NCBI GenBank assembly: GCA_035623335.1
Contig: DASPTQ010000306.1
Coordinates: 14,185-78,184 of the forward strand
Reading direction: 5' to 3'
From: JAFAGX01 sp035623335
GTDB taxonomy: Bacteria; Acidobacteriota; Terriglobia; Terriglobales; Acidobacteriaceae
DNA: 64,000 nt
The notes below the pieces were generated by a model, which worked only from the letters and a program-made list of their open reading frames with translations, made no database searches and was not told the DNA's origin. Position 1 is the stretch's first letter. Each line of letters opens with the position of its first letter. A program made the position numbers and the translations under genes. Shown here in pieces: positions 51,954-59,669 of the stretch.

Positions 51954-53182
51954 GCGAACTCCGCTTCCAGGGCTTGCTCATCGCGGAACTGATCGACGGG
52001 CCATTTGATCTGAATTCGCGAGTAGGTGGTATTGCGCTCCGCCGGGATCCGTCCGGCGGCAAGAATGAGCGACTGAAAGTCTTCCGGGCTGGTGTATTGT
52101 CCGGCCGTGGCCCCTGCCTCGCGCGAGATGTTTTCCTCCATCAAAGTTCCGCCATAGTCGTTGGCACCTGCGTGCAGGCACAACTGGGCAAGCTGGCGAT
52201 TCAGCTTGACCCAGGAAACCTGAATGTTGTTGATGGCACCAGCCAAGAGAATTCGGGCCAAAGCATGAACCTTGAGATGTTCAGCCAGGGTCGGTCCCGC
52301 TCGTGCGAGGCCCTGGCGGAAAAGAAGAGTATTGGGATGGACGAACCCGAGGGGCACGAACTCGGTGAAGCCGCCGCTTTCCTCCTGCATTGTGCGCAGC
52401 AGCAGGAGTTGATCGACCCAGTGTCTCGGAGTCTCCACATGGCCGTACATCAGCGTGGAGGTACTGGGAATGCCGCAGTCATGAGCGGTTGCGATCACTT
52501 CCTTCCACTGGGCGGTCGAGAGTTTGTTCCGCGAAAGAATAAACCGCACGTCATCATCGAGAATTTCAGCCGCGGTCCCCGGCAGGGTGCCGAGACCGTT
52601 GTCGCGTAGCATGCAGAGATATTCACGTAACGGCATGCCCGTGAGTTCAACTCCGTAGACAATCTCCATGGGGGAAAAAGCATGGATGTGCATTCCGGGC
52701 ACGGCGCGCTTTACCGCTCGTAGAATGTCGCGGTAGTAAAGAGGAGGGAGACCGTGGGGCAGTCCCCCCTGGATGCACACTTCGGTAGCCCCCATTCCCC
52801 AAGCTTCCCTGGCCTTCTGCCCCACCTCCTCGAGACTTAGAAAATATGCGTCGGCCTCGCGCGGCCCCCGGCTGAAGGCGCAGAACTTGCAACCAACGAA
52901 ACAGACATTCGTGAAGTTGATATTGCGATTGACGACGTAGGTAACGAGGTTGCCCACGAGGTCAGCGCGCACCAGGTCGGCGGCGACCAGTAGGCCTAAC
53001 AGGTCGTCTCCCTCCCCCTGAGCCAGGAGTAAACCTTGCTCGCGGCTGAGCCGGCCTCCGTCGAGGCTGGTCAGGACTGCTTCGAGTGCAGCACGTACGG
53101 CCGGCGTCAGGTGGGGAGCAATCTGCGGCCAAGCCAGGGATGGAAAGTTCTCCAATTCCGATGGTGCGAGCTTGCGTTTCAC
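51950..53182 (-). CDS. cofH: 7,8-didemethyl-8-hydroxy-5-deazariboflavin (FO) synthase subunit CofH
   Basis: 410 residues. Radical SAM enzyme that joins the tyrosine-derived fragment to the ribitylaminouracil substrate in FO synthesis. The radical SAM cluster motif CxxxCxxC is seen in NFTNVCFVGCKFCAFSR (about residues 92-108). Also GLPPLYYRDILRAVKRAVPGMHIHAFSPMEI and TLMYGHVETPRHWVDQL (in pieces). Separate from CofG, as in archaea and cyanobacteria rather than fused as in FbiC of mycobacteria. 9 nt after cofE. Confidence 0.94.
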   Translation of the reverse strand: MKRKLAPSELENFPSLAWPQIAPHLTPAVRAALEAVLTSLDGGRLSREQGLLLAQGEGDDLLGLLVAADLVRADLVGNLVTYVVNRNINFTNVCFVGCKFCAFSRGPREADAYFLSLEEVGQKAREAWGMGATEVCIQGGLPHGLPPLYYRDILRAVKRAVPGMHIHAFSPMEIVYGVELTGMPLREYLCMLRDNGLGTLPGTAAEILDDDVRFILSRNKLSTAQWKEVIATAHDCGIPSTSTLMYGHVETPRHWVDQLLLLRTMQEESGGFTEFVPLGFVHPNTLLFRQGLARAGPTLAEHLKVHALARILLAGAINNIQVSWVKLNRQLAQLCLHAGANDYGGTLMEENISREAGATAGQYTSPEDFQSLILAAGRIPAERNTTYSRIQIKWPVDQFRDEQALEAEFA

Positions 53183-53191
53183 CAGGCCTCC

Positions 53192-53953
53192 TCAGCGAAA
53201 CAAGTCTTCAGCCGCTGGACGAATCAGGTCGCGAGCGCTGCCGCGGCCACTCCGGTACCGAAAACCCCGAACAATCGAGGCGGGTACGCGAGCTAGCTTG
53301 CCGCATACCAGGCCTGCCGCGCAAGCCAGTTCGTCGGCCACGGCTTCCACGCTCACGCGTAGCAGGTAGCCATGGGGATCGCGCCGGCGACGATAATCGT
53401 GCAGAGCCTTCATTCCCGCAACCCCGATCGCTACTTCCGTGAGTCCCTCGCGCCAGGGACGCCCGAAACTATCCGAGATGATGACGGGAATGGAAAGTCG
53501 CAAAGTTTTCTTTAGTGCACGATGCAGTTCGGCCGCGGAGCGGTCGGGATCCTTGGGAAGAAGCAGCGCCATTCCTCCGCCGTTCACATTCGAAACGTCC
53601 ACCCCGCTGTTGGCACAGATGAAGCCCTGCGAGGTTTCCGTAATCAAAAGGCCTCGCCGGCGACGGAGGATGCGCCGACTCTGAGCCAGCGCCAATTCCG
53701 TGACACGGGCATCGAGCGAGTACCGACGCGCCCAAGCCCGCGAGTTGGGCGACACCCGGATGCTGTCTAGATCCACCAGTTGCCCTTCGGACTTGGACAC
53801 AATCTTATGTTTTACGACCAGAATGTCGCCCCTCCTGAGTTTTCTTTTTGGATGCGAAAGGGCAGGGAGAAGCTTTTCCAGCAAGCAATCTCCTGGGCGG
53901 ATCTCATCCCCAAGAGGTAGAGGAATGATCTCGAGTTTCGCGGAGTTTCGCAT
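53192..53953 (-). CDS. cofE: Coenzyme F420-0:L-glutamate ligase
   Basis: 253 residues. Adds gamma-linked glutamates to F420-0. Seen: KLEIIPLPLGDEIRPGD, GDILVVKHKIVSKSEG, ITETSQGFICANSGVDVSN, PVIISDSFGRPWREGLTEVAIGVAGM (in pieces), all family signatures. No C-terminal nitroreductase-like domain, so it is the short archaeal-type CofE, not the FbiB fusion. It lies 59 nt behind cofC. Confidence 0.94.
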   Translation of the reverse strand: MRNSAKLEIIPLPLGDEIRPGDCLLEKLLPALSHPKRKLRRGDILVVKHKIVSKSEGQLVDLDSIRVSPNSRAWARRYSLDARVTELALAQSRRILRRRRGLLITETSQGFICANSGVDVSNVNGGGMALLLPKDPDRSAAELHRALKKTLRLSIPVIISDSFGRPWREGLTEVAIGVAGMKALHDYRRRRDPHGYLLRVSVEAVADELACAAGLVCGKLARVPASIVRGFRYRSGRGSARDLIRPAAEDLFR

Positions 53954-54012
53954 GTTGGTTGTCCTCTAGTGTACGCGGACCTGGGTTGGGCGAGCTCCCG
54001 TCCCGGTCGAGA

Positions 54013-54666
54013 CTATTGGTTGGCGGCTAGAGACAGATCGGCCAAGTTCCATCGACGGGCCAGCTGCTGAGAACGGGTTTCGCCGGGAGCCACAGCAAGT
54101 TGCTGCAGGTCCGACGGATTGTCGACGTCGAGCGCAATCCCCGCAAGGGAGAGGACGACACAGGGTTTCCCGGTAGCGCGCGCCGCCGCCAAGTGCGGTT
54201 GGAAGCTGTCATTTCCGAAACGCAACGGGAACAATCCGGAGGGTCGGCGAAAGGCTGCGTTCGTGCCCCGCCCGTCAGCCGCGGGAGCAAGTACCGTACC
54301 CTCGATGGGTGCGGCTTCGAGCACCTTCTGGAGCTCCCAGGATTGGATCAAGGGTACGTCGCCCGGGATCACGAGCGTGTTGTCGATACCCCTGGACTCG
54401 CAGACCCGCGTAGCCTCTTCGATTGCGTCGGTTTCACTTCGATTGGTGTTGTCAGCAATGCTCTCAAAGCGAAATTGCCGCGCCAAATCGAGGGCGAAGG
54501 GATCGCTGCTGACGATGCCGACTGCGGGCCGGTCTACCCACCGGTCCAGCACCTCCAGCACATCGAGGAGCATAGCCTGCGCCAGTTCAGTGCGCGCCGG
54601 TTGACTGAGCACCGAGGCAAGCCGCTGTTTGGCCTGCGAGAGACTCTTGACGGGGATGAGAATCAT
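54013..54666 (-). CDS. cofC: 2-phospho-L-lactate guanylyltransferase (CofC / FbiD)
   Basis: 217 residues. Activates phospholactate, or phosphoenolpyruvate in the bacterial variant FbiD, with GTP for F420-0 assembly. Seen: MILIPVKSLSQAKQRLASVLS (MobA-like nucleotidyltransferase start), VGIVSSDPFAL, TLVIPGDVPLI and DVDNPSDLQQL. Which of the two substrates is used cannot be decided by eye. The ATG overlaps cofD's stop by 4 nt. Confidence 0.92.
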   Translation of the reverse strand: MILIPVKSLSQAKQRLASVLSQPARTELAQAMLLDVLEVLDRWVDRPAVGIVSSDPFALDLARQFRFESIADNTNRSETDAIEEATRVCESRGIDNTLVIPGDVPLIQSWELQKVLEAAPIEGTVLAPAADGRGTNAAFRRPSGLFPLRFGNDSFQPHLAAARATGKPCVVLSLAGIALDVDNPSDLQQLAVAPGETRSQQLARRWNLADLSLAANQ

Positions 54667-55622
54667 GGGAAATCCGAGACCGCCTCGCCGGCCTCCTCCC
54701 CCGAGAGCAACTGCAGCACGGTACGAGCCAGTTTGAGCTTGTCTTCGATGGTTTTCATGAGTGTGCTGGTGCAGTGCACTCGCAAACCTGATCCTTCCAG
54801 TTGGCGAGCCATCTGGCTGTCACTGTGGTCCACAATCAAAAGGTCGAGGAAATCGTGATAGGCTTCGGCCACGCCGGCAATGGAGACCGGCAGGCCTTGG
54901 GCCGCCATCAACGCCCCGGCCGGTCCTGAGACCGCGGCATTCCCAATGATTGGGCTTACGGCCGTCACCGTGGCCCGAGTCTCGCGCAAAGCCGCACGGA
55001 TGCCGGGAACGGCCAGAATCGGGCCAATGCTGGTGATGGGGTTGCTCGGAGCGATCAGGACGGCACTGGCGGAAAGGATGGCGTCGATCACACCCGGCGC
55101 CGGATGGGCCTCGGCTGCCCCGGTAAACCGCACCGATCGTACCGGGTCCTGGTACCAGCGTTTGACAAAGTACTCTTGAAAGCCGAGCTCGCCAACCGGC
55201 GTGTCGACCCGGGTCTCCACCCGGGAGTCGCACATGGGCAGAATGCGCACCTGGACGCCGAGCTTTCGGCAAATCGCGGCCGTGACTTCGGTCAGAGTCT
55301 TGCCTTGCGCCAACAAGTTCGAACGGACGAGGTGTAGGGCCAGGTCGCTGTCGCCGATATGAAACCAAATGGGCTCGGACAGGTCTGCCATCGCCTGAAG
55401 GCAATAGAATGTGTCGCCCTCCACCCCCCAGCCCCGGTCCCGGCTGAGCCGTCCCGCCGCGGCGTAGGTGATCGAATCCAGATCGGGTGAGACGTATAGG
55501 CCCCACCACTCCAGATCGTCCGCCGTATTCACAATGAAGGTGAGATTCTCGACCGAACCGACCTCGAGGAGGCCCTCGACGAACTTGGCGCCTCCCGTGC
55601 CGCCGGTGAGAACTGCAATCAT
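54663..55622 (-). CDS. cofD: 2-phospho-L-lactate transferase (CofD / FbiA)
   Basis: 319 residues from MIAVLTGGTGGAKFVEGL; the frame continues to 55844 inside cofG but the conserved start is here and overlaps cofG's stop (ATGA). Transfers the phospholactate or enolpyruvate moiety to FO. Seen: VNTADDLEWWGLYVSPDLDSITYAAAGRL (in pieces), IGDSDLALHLVRSNLL, and APSNPITSIGPILAVPGIR. Full length. Confidence 0.95.
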   Translation of the reverse strand: MIAVLTGGTGGAKFVEGLLEVGSVENLTFIVNTADDLEWWGLYVSPDLDSITYAAAGRLSRDRGWGVEGDTFYCLQAMADLSEPIWFHIGDSDLALHLVRSNLLAQGKTLTEVTAAICRKLGVQVRILPMCDSRVETRVDTPVGELGFQEYFVKRWYQDPVRSVRFTGAAEAHPAPGVIDAILSASAVLIAPSNPITSIGPILAVPGIRAALRETRATVTAVSPIIGNAAVSGPAGALMAAQGLPVSIAGVAEAYHDFLDLLIVDHSDSQMARQLEGSGLRVHCTSTLMKTIEDKLKLARTVLQLLSGEEAGEAVSDFP

Positions 55623-56806
55623 GCAGCCCTCCGAGCAAGACCTTCCCCGTTGGCTGCCGCCTTGACCTTGCTTAGCAGCAGGCTCGGCCGATCCTCGAGC
55701 CCCGACAGGAATTCTGGGTAGACGGGAAGCCGCTGGCGCAACCTGTATCCCTTGCCTTCGGTTCGGATCCTCAGCTCTTCCAAATGAGGCCACGGCTGCT
55801 CGGGATTGATGTAATCCGGAGTCAGCGGTGAGATTCCGCCCCAATCGTTGATGCCGGCATCGAGCAGCCTTTCGTAATTCGGAGCGGAGAGGTTCGGAGG
55901 CGCCTGAATGTTAACCTCCGGCATAAGCAATCGGGCGAGCGCGATGGTCCGCAGCATCTCCCCCTGCATAGGTTCCATCCAGTTTCGCATGGGGATATCC
56001 GCTTTGGCACGAAAGTTCTGAATGATGACTTCTTGGATATGCCCATAGCGGCGGTGCAACTCGCGAATGGCGAGCAGCGTATCGATCCGATCCTCAAGAG
56101 TTTCTCCGATTCCGATCAACATCCCCGTGGTAAAGGGAACGTGTTGCTTGCCCGCCTCTTGAAGCGTGCGCAGACGCTTCGCCGGAACCTTGTCCGGAGC
56201 CCTGTCATGGGCAGCACCCGGCGAGAGAAGGTCCTGACTGGTGGTCTCGAGCATCAGGCCCATGCTAGGAGAAACTGCCGCCAACCGTCGGATCCATTCG
56301 GGGCTCAACAGACCAGGGTTGGGATGCGGTAACAAGGACGTTTCCTTCAGAACCAGGGTGCACATGGCCTCGACATACTCGAGCGTGGACTTGAATCCCA
56401 GCCAGCGCAAAGTCTCCCGCATTTGCGGAAAAACCAGCTCAGGCTTATCGCCCAGGCTAAACAGCGCCTCGGTGCAGCCTAGCTCTTCCCCCGCCCGCAC
56501 CAGCTCGAGTACCTGATCCGGAGTCAAAGTCCGGGCGAGGGGTTCGCCCGGATCGCGGCGAAAGGTGCAATACCCGCAATAATCCCGGCACAGATTGGTA
56601 AGCGGAATGAAAACCTTGCGGGAATAGGTAATGACGCCAGGCTTGAAGTGCTGCTTCGCAGCCAGGGCGGCGGCCAGCAATTCGGGAAGTCTGTCGTCTG
56701 AGCAGCCAACCCATCGACGGGCAGTTTCGCGGGAAAGAGGCTGGCCGCAGGGCAGATCGCCTGGTTCCGGAGAGCGCAGTTCGAGCGTTGGGGATGCCAA
56801 GCTCAC
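55619..56806 (-). CDS. cofG: FO synthase subunit CofG
   Basis: 395 residues from GTG at 56806; an in-frame TAA lies 8 codons upstream, so no longer start is possible. Radical SAM motif CxxxCxxC in PLTNLCRDYCGYCTFRRDP. Also FSLGDKPELVFPQMRETL, TTGMLIGIGETLEDRIDTLL and NDWGGISPLTPDYINPEQPWP (in pieces). Makes FO together with CofH from tyrosine and the ribitylaminouracil. No ribosome site; a TACAAT element lies 6 nt before the GTG, so the mRNA may be leaderless. First gene of the F420 operon. Confidence 0.95.
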   Translation of the reverse strand: MSLASPTLELRSPEPGDLPCGQPLSRETARRWVGCSDDRLPELLAAALAAKQHFKPGVITYSRKVFIPLTNLCRDYCGYCTFRRDPGEPLARTLTPDQVLELVRAGEELGCTEALFSLGDKPELVFPQMRETLRWLGFKSTLEYVEAMCTLVLKETSLLPHPNPGLLSPEWIRRLAAVSPSMGLMLETTSQDLLSPGAAHDRAPDKVPAKRLRTLQEAGKQHVPFTTGMLIGIGETLEDRIDTLLAIRELHRRYGHIQEVIIQNFRAKADIPMRNWMEPMQGEMLRTIALARLLMPEVNIQAPPNLSAPNYERLLDAGINDWGGISPLTPDYINPEQPWPHLEELRIRTEGKGYRLRQRLPVYPEFLSGLEDRPSLLLSKVKAAANGEGLARRAA

Positions 56807-56811
56807 CGGTA

Positions 56812-56832
56812 GATTGTAAAGGATTTACAATC
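56812..56832. promoter_or_regulatory. Perfect inverted repeat at the head of the F420 operon
   Basis: Half-sites GATTGTAAA (56812-56820) and TTTACAATC (56824-56832) with a 3-nt centre GGA. Each half contains TACAAT pointing outwards, so on the minus strand it supplies a -10 just 6 nt before the cofG GTG, and on the plus strand a -10 toward the flavin reductase gene. It may be a regulator-binding dyad laid over two promoters. No other copy was noticed in the window. Confidence 0.5.
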
Positions 56833-57001
56833 GATGGCTGCGGATCATTCTCGACGGTATCACGGATATTCCGGGCTCTTCGCCTAGAACGGTGTTTTCA
56901 GGGATGGCTTGCGGCAAGCAAGTCCTTCGAGTGCGCATGGCGACTCGGGAGTGATTCGCAACTCGTCTCCTGGGATGCCAATCCGCGCTTTTTCGAAACC
57001 A

Positions 57002-57499
57002 ATGAGCATCAATCAGGCAAAGTTCCGGCAAGCGATGGGCAGCTTCGCCACCGGAGTCACGGTCATCACCGTGGATTACGCGGGGGAAGTGCACGGGATG
57101 ACCGCCAACGCGTTCACTTCGGTATCACTCGATCCGCTGCTCGTGTTGGTCTGCGTGGATCACCGGGCGCGGACCCACAGCCATCTCCATGCCAAGAAGC
57201 GTTTCGGGGTGAATGTTCTCGCTGAAAACCAGCGGGCGATCTCCGAATATTACGCGCGGGCCATGCCCACGCACCAGCACGCAGAACAAGAAACTGGAGC
57301 GCGCTTCGAGCGCACGATTCATGGCACGCCGGTGTTGCACGGCGCACTAGCCTATCTGGAGTGCCGTCTCGACAGTGCCCAGGACGCCGGAGACCACACA
57401 ATCTTTATTGCCGAAGTCGAAGATGTAGTGGTGCGCGAAGGAGATCCGCTCCTCTACTTTCGCGGGAAGTACCGGCAGATCGGCGCTCCTGCCGAATAA
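57002..57499 (+). CDS. Flavin reductase family protein
   Basis: 165 residues from MSINQAKFRQAMGSFATGVTVIT; an alternative ATG at 56975 would add 9 residues. FMN-binding split-barrel: GSFATGVTVITVDYAGEVHGMTANAFTSVSLDPLLVLVCV (in pieces), then FGVNVLAENQ and YFRGKYRQI. Related to HpaC-type NAD(P)H:flavin reductases and other split-barrel flavoproteins. It is divergent from cofG across the inverted repeat, which may mean a functional link with F420, but FMN is the expected cofactor. Confidence 0.85.
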   Translation: MSINQAKFRQAMGSFATGVTVITVDYAGEVHGMTANAFTSVSLDPLLVLVCVDHRARTHSHLHAKKRFGVNVLAENQRAISEYYARAMPTHQHAEQETGARFERTIHGTPVLHGALAYLECRLDSAQDAGDHTIFIAEVEDVVVREGDPLLYFRGKYRQIGAPAE

Positions 57500-57786
57500 C
57501 CAGTTTGGTCGATTTCCATCCTGGTTATCGTGCTCTGCCCTCGAGATCATCGAGCCACCTAGGCAACCCCTTTCCGGAGTTTGACCGATCGCAGCCAACC
57601 GCGAAGCTAGACCGGTCTCCCACGATAAGCTGCCACGGACAGTAGTCGCACAGTCAAAACCTTTGTTAAGCTTATTCGCCGGCACGAAGTCAGAAGCAGT
57701 TTGCGCCAAGGGACTCGGTTTGCGATCGGGAGCTTCCATCGTGGTTGGGTGAAGGATCCCCGGACCAGGCGCCGAGTCACTGAGCC

Positions 57787-58680
57787 ATGTATCCCCGAGC
57801 ATTTCATTATCACCGCGCGAGCTCGCTCCAGCAGGCGGTGGCGCTCGCCGCCGAACTTGGCGAAGAGGCCAAGTTTCTTGCCGGCGGCCAGAGCTTGATA
57901 CCGTTGATGAAGCTTCGCCTTGCCAATCCAGGGCACCTGGTCGACTTGAGCTTCATTTCCGGGACGGCTTACATCCGAGAGGAGAATGGCGCGCTTCGTT
58001 TCGGGGCCTTGACCCGTCACGCGGAAATCGAAAACTCCGAAGTGGCAGCCAAGATTCCTTTGCTGCGCGACTGTGCAACCGCCATCGCCGACGTGCAGGT
58101 GCGGAATCGGGGCACCATTGGCGGATCGCTGGCAGAAGCCGATCCCAGCGGCGACTGGGCGGTGGCGCTGCTGACGCTGGGTGCGGAAATTCAATGCCTG
58201 GGGACTCGCGGCGAGCGCCGCCTGAGGCTCTCCCAATTTGTCAAAGACGCTTACACCACGGTTCTCGAACCCGACGAAGTGATCCAAGAAGTTGTGGTGA
58301 CCATTCCGCCCAAAGGCAGTGGCGGAGCCTACCTATCCTTGAAGCGTGCTGCGCCCGTCTACCCCACCGCTACGGCTGCTGTGCAGCTGACCATCGAGGG
58401 AGAGGTGTGCCAAGAAATCGCCATCGCCTTGGGTTGTGTTGGCCTCACGCCCATCCGGGCCAACGATGCCGAGACGGCTCTGCGCGGCCGCAAGATCACG
58501 GAAAAGACCCTGGCCACTGTGCAGGAAGCCGCGCGCGCGGCTGCTGATCCCCAATCGGATATGCGCGGCTCGGCCGAATACAAGCGCACTTTGGTGGGGG
58601 CGCTGGTCAAGCGGGCGATCGAGCTCGCCGCACGCCGCGCCCGGGGAGAACACATCGAGGTGAGTGCCATTTATGCCTGA
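57787..58680 (+). CDS. FAD-binding subunit of a xanthine dehydrogenase / CoxM-type molybdenum hydroxylase
   Basis: 297 residues. Medium subunit with FAD: GEEAKFLAGGQSLIPLMKLRL (the AGGxS FAD loop), then IADVQVRNRGTIGGSLAEADPSGDW (second FAD motif TIGG), and the C-terminal domain with LVGALVKRAIELA. Electrons pass from the Mo centre via the [2Fe-2S] subunit to this FAD. First of a four-subunit set; its last bases overlap the next gene. The 287 bp upstream hold no gene. Confidence 0.92.
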   Translation: MYPRAFHYHRASSLQQAVALAAELGEEAKFLAGGQSLIPLMKLRLANPGHLVDLSFISGTAYIREENGALRFGALTRHAEIENSEVAAKIPLLRDCATAIADVQVRNRGTIGGSLAEADPSGDWAVALLTLGAEIQCLGTRGERRLRLSQFVKDAYTTVLEPDEVIQEVVVTIPPKGSGGAYLSLKRAAPVYPTATAAVQLTIEGEVCQEIAIALGCVGLTPIRANDAETALRGRKITEKTLATVQEAARAAADPQSDMRGSAEYKRTLVGALVKRAIELAARRARGEHIEVSAIYA

Positions 58681-59161
58681 GCAGATCGAGAAGACGGCCA
58701 TCCGGCTGAGGGTCAATGGTAAGCCGTGTTCGCTCACGGTTGAGCCGCGCACGTTGCTGGTCGAGATGTTACGGGAGCGACTCGATCTCACCGGAACCCA
58801 TGTGGGCTGCGACACGACCTACTGCGGGGCCTGCACCGTCTTGCTGAATGGTGCTGCTATCAAGTCGTGCACCACGCTGGCGGTGCAAGCGGATGGAGCT
58901 GAGATTACGACCGTCGAGGGGCTCGAAGAAAACGGCCAGCTGCATCCCATCCAAAAAGCTTTTGCCGCCGCCTATGGCGTGCAGTGCGGATATTGCACGC
59001 CGGGAATGATGCTGTGTGCGCTCCAACTGCTCTCGAAGAACAAGCAGCCGAGCGAGAAAGACATGCGCAAAGCAATCGCGGGTAACACCTGCCGTTGCAC
59101 CGGCTATCAGAATATCTTCAAATCCATTCTGCTGGCCGCCGAGAGCATGAAGGCGACATAG
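58673..59161 (+). CDS. [2Fe-2S] subunit of the molybdenum hydroxylase (CoxS-type)
   Basis: 162 residues from MPEQIEKTAIRLRVNG; overlaps the FAD subunit stop by 8 nt. Two clusters: plant-type HVGCDTTYCGACTVLLNG...SC, and the alpha-helical domain QCGYCTPGM...GNTCRCTGYQNI. Length and motifs are complete. Confidence 0.95.
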   Translation: MPEQIEKTAIRLRVNGKPCSLTVEPRTLLVEMLRERLDLTGTHVGCDTTYCGACTVLLNGAAIKSCTTLAVQADGAEITTVEGLEENGQLHPIQKAFAAAYGVQCGYCTPGMMLCALQLLSKNKQPSEKDMRKAIAGNTCRCTGYQNIFKSILLAAESMKAT

Positions 59162-59164
59162 AGC

Positions 59165-59638
59165 ATGGCGATCAAGCTGGGGGGCGAGTTCGAGGTCAAG
59201 CGTGGCTCCGAGGAAGTTTACGATTTCCTGACTGATCCTCATAAATTTGCGCCGCTCTTGCCGGAATTTCAAAGCATCTCCGTGGCCGACGGGAACCACT
59301 TCACGGTTCGACTGAACGTGGGCATCTCCTATATCAAAGGCAGCGCCGACGTGCGCCTGGAACTGACCGAGAGCGAGCGCCCGAAGCGAGCCCAATATCA
59401 AGGCCAGGGAAGTCTGCCGGGAGGCAATCTATCGGTCATGGCAGGGTTCGACTTGGCGCCGCTCGGCGATGGTACGAAGGTCGCATGGCAAGGGGAAGCG
59501 CAGGTGTTTGGCCGGCTAGCCTCTCTAGCCGGGGGTCTGCTCGAGCCCTTGGCAAAGAAGAATGTGCAGAAACTGATCGACGGCTTGCGCCTAGCGCTAG
59601 CCCAGGAACAGGTCCCGGTGCCGCCCCGGACGGCGTAG
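59165..59638 (+). CDS. CoxG-family SRPBCC protein
   Basis: 157 residues. START-like fold protein of the CO-dehydrogenase subunit G family: GGEFEVKRGSEEVYDFLTDPHKFAPLLPEFQSI and VMAGFDLAPLGDGTKVAWQGEAQVFGRLASL (in pieces). CoxG proteins are thought to help place the large-subunit enzyme at the membrane. Starts 3 nt after the iron-sulfur subunit gene. Confidence 0.9.
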   Translation: MAIKLGGEFEVKRGSEEVYDFLTDPHKFAPLLPEFQSISVADGNHFTVRLNVGISYIKGSADVRLELTESERPKRAQYQGQGSLPGGNLSVMAGFDLAPLGDGTKVAWQGEAQVFGRLASLAGGLLEPLAKKNVQKLIDGLRLALAQEQVPVPPRTA

Positions 59639-59669
59639 GCTGGCGTTTGCGGCTAGAGGAAATCAGGGA

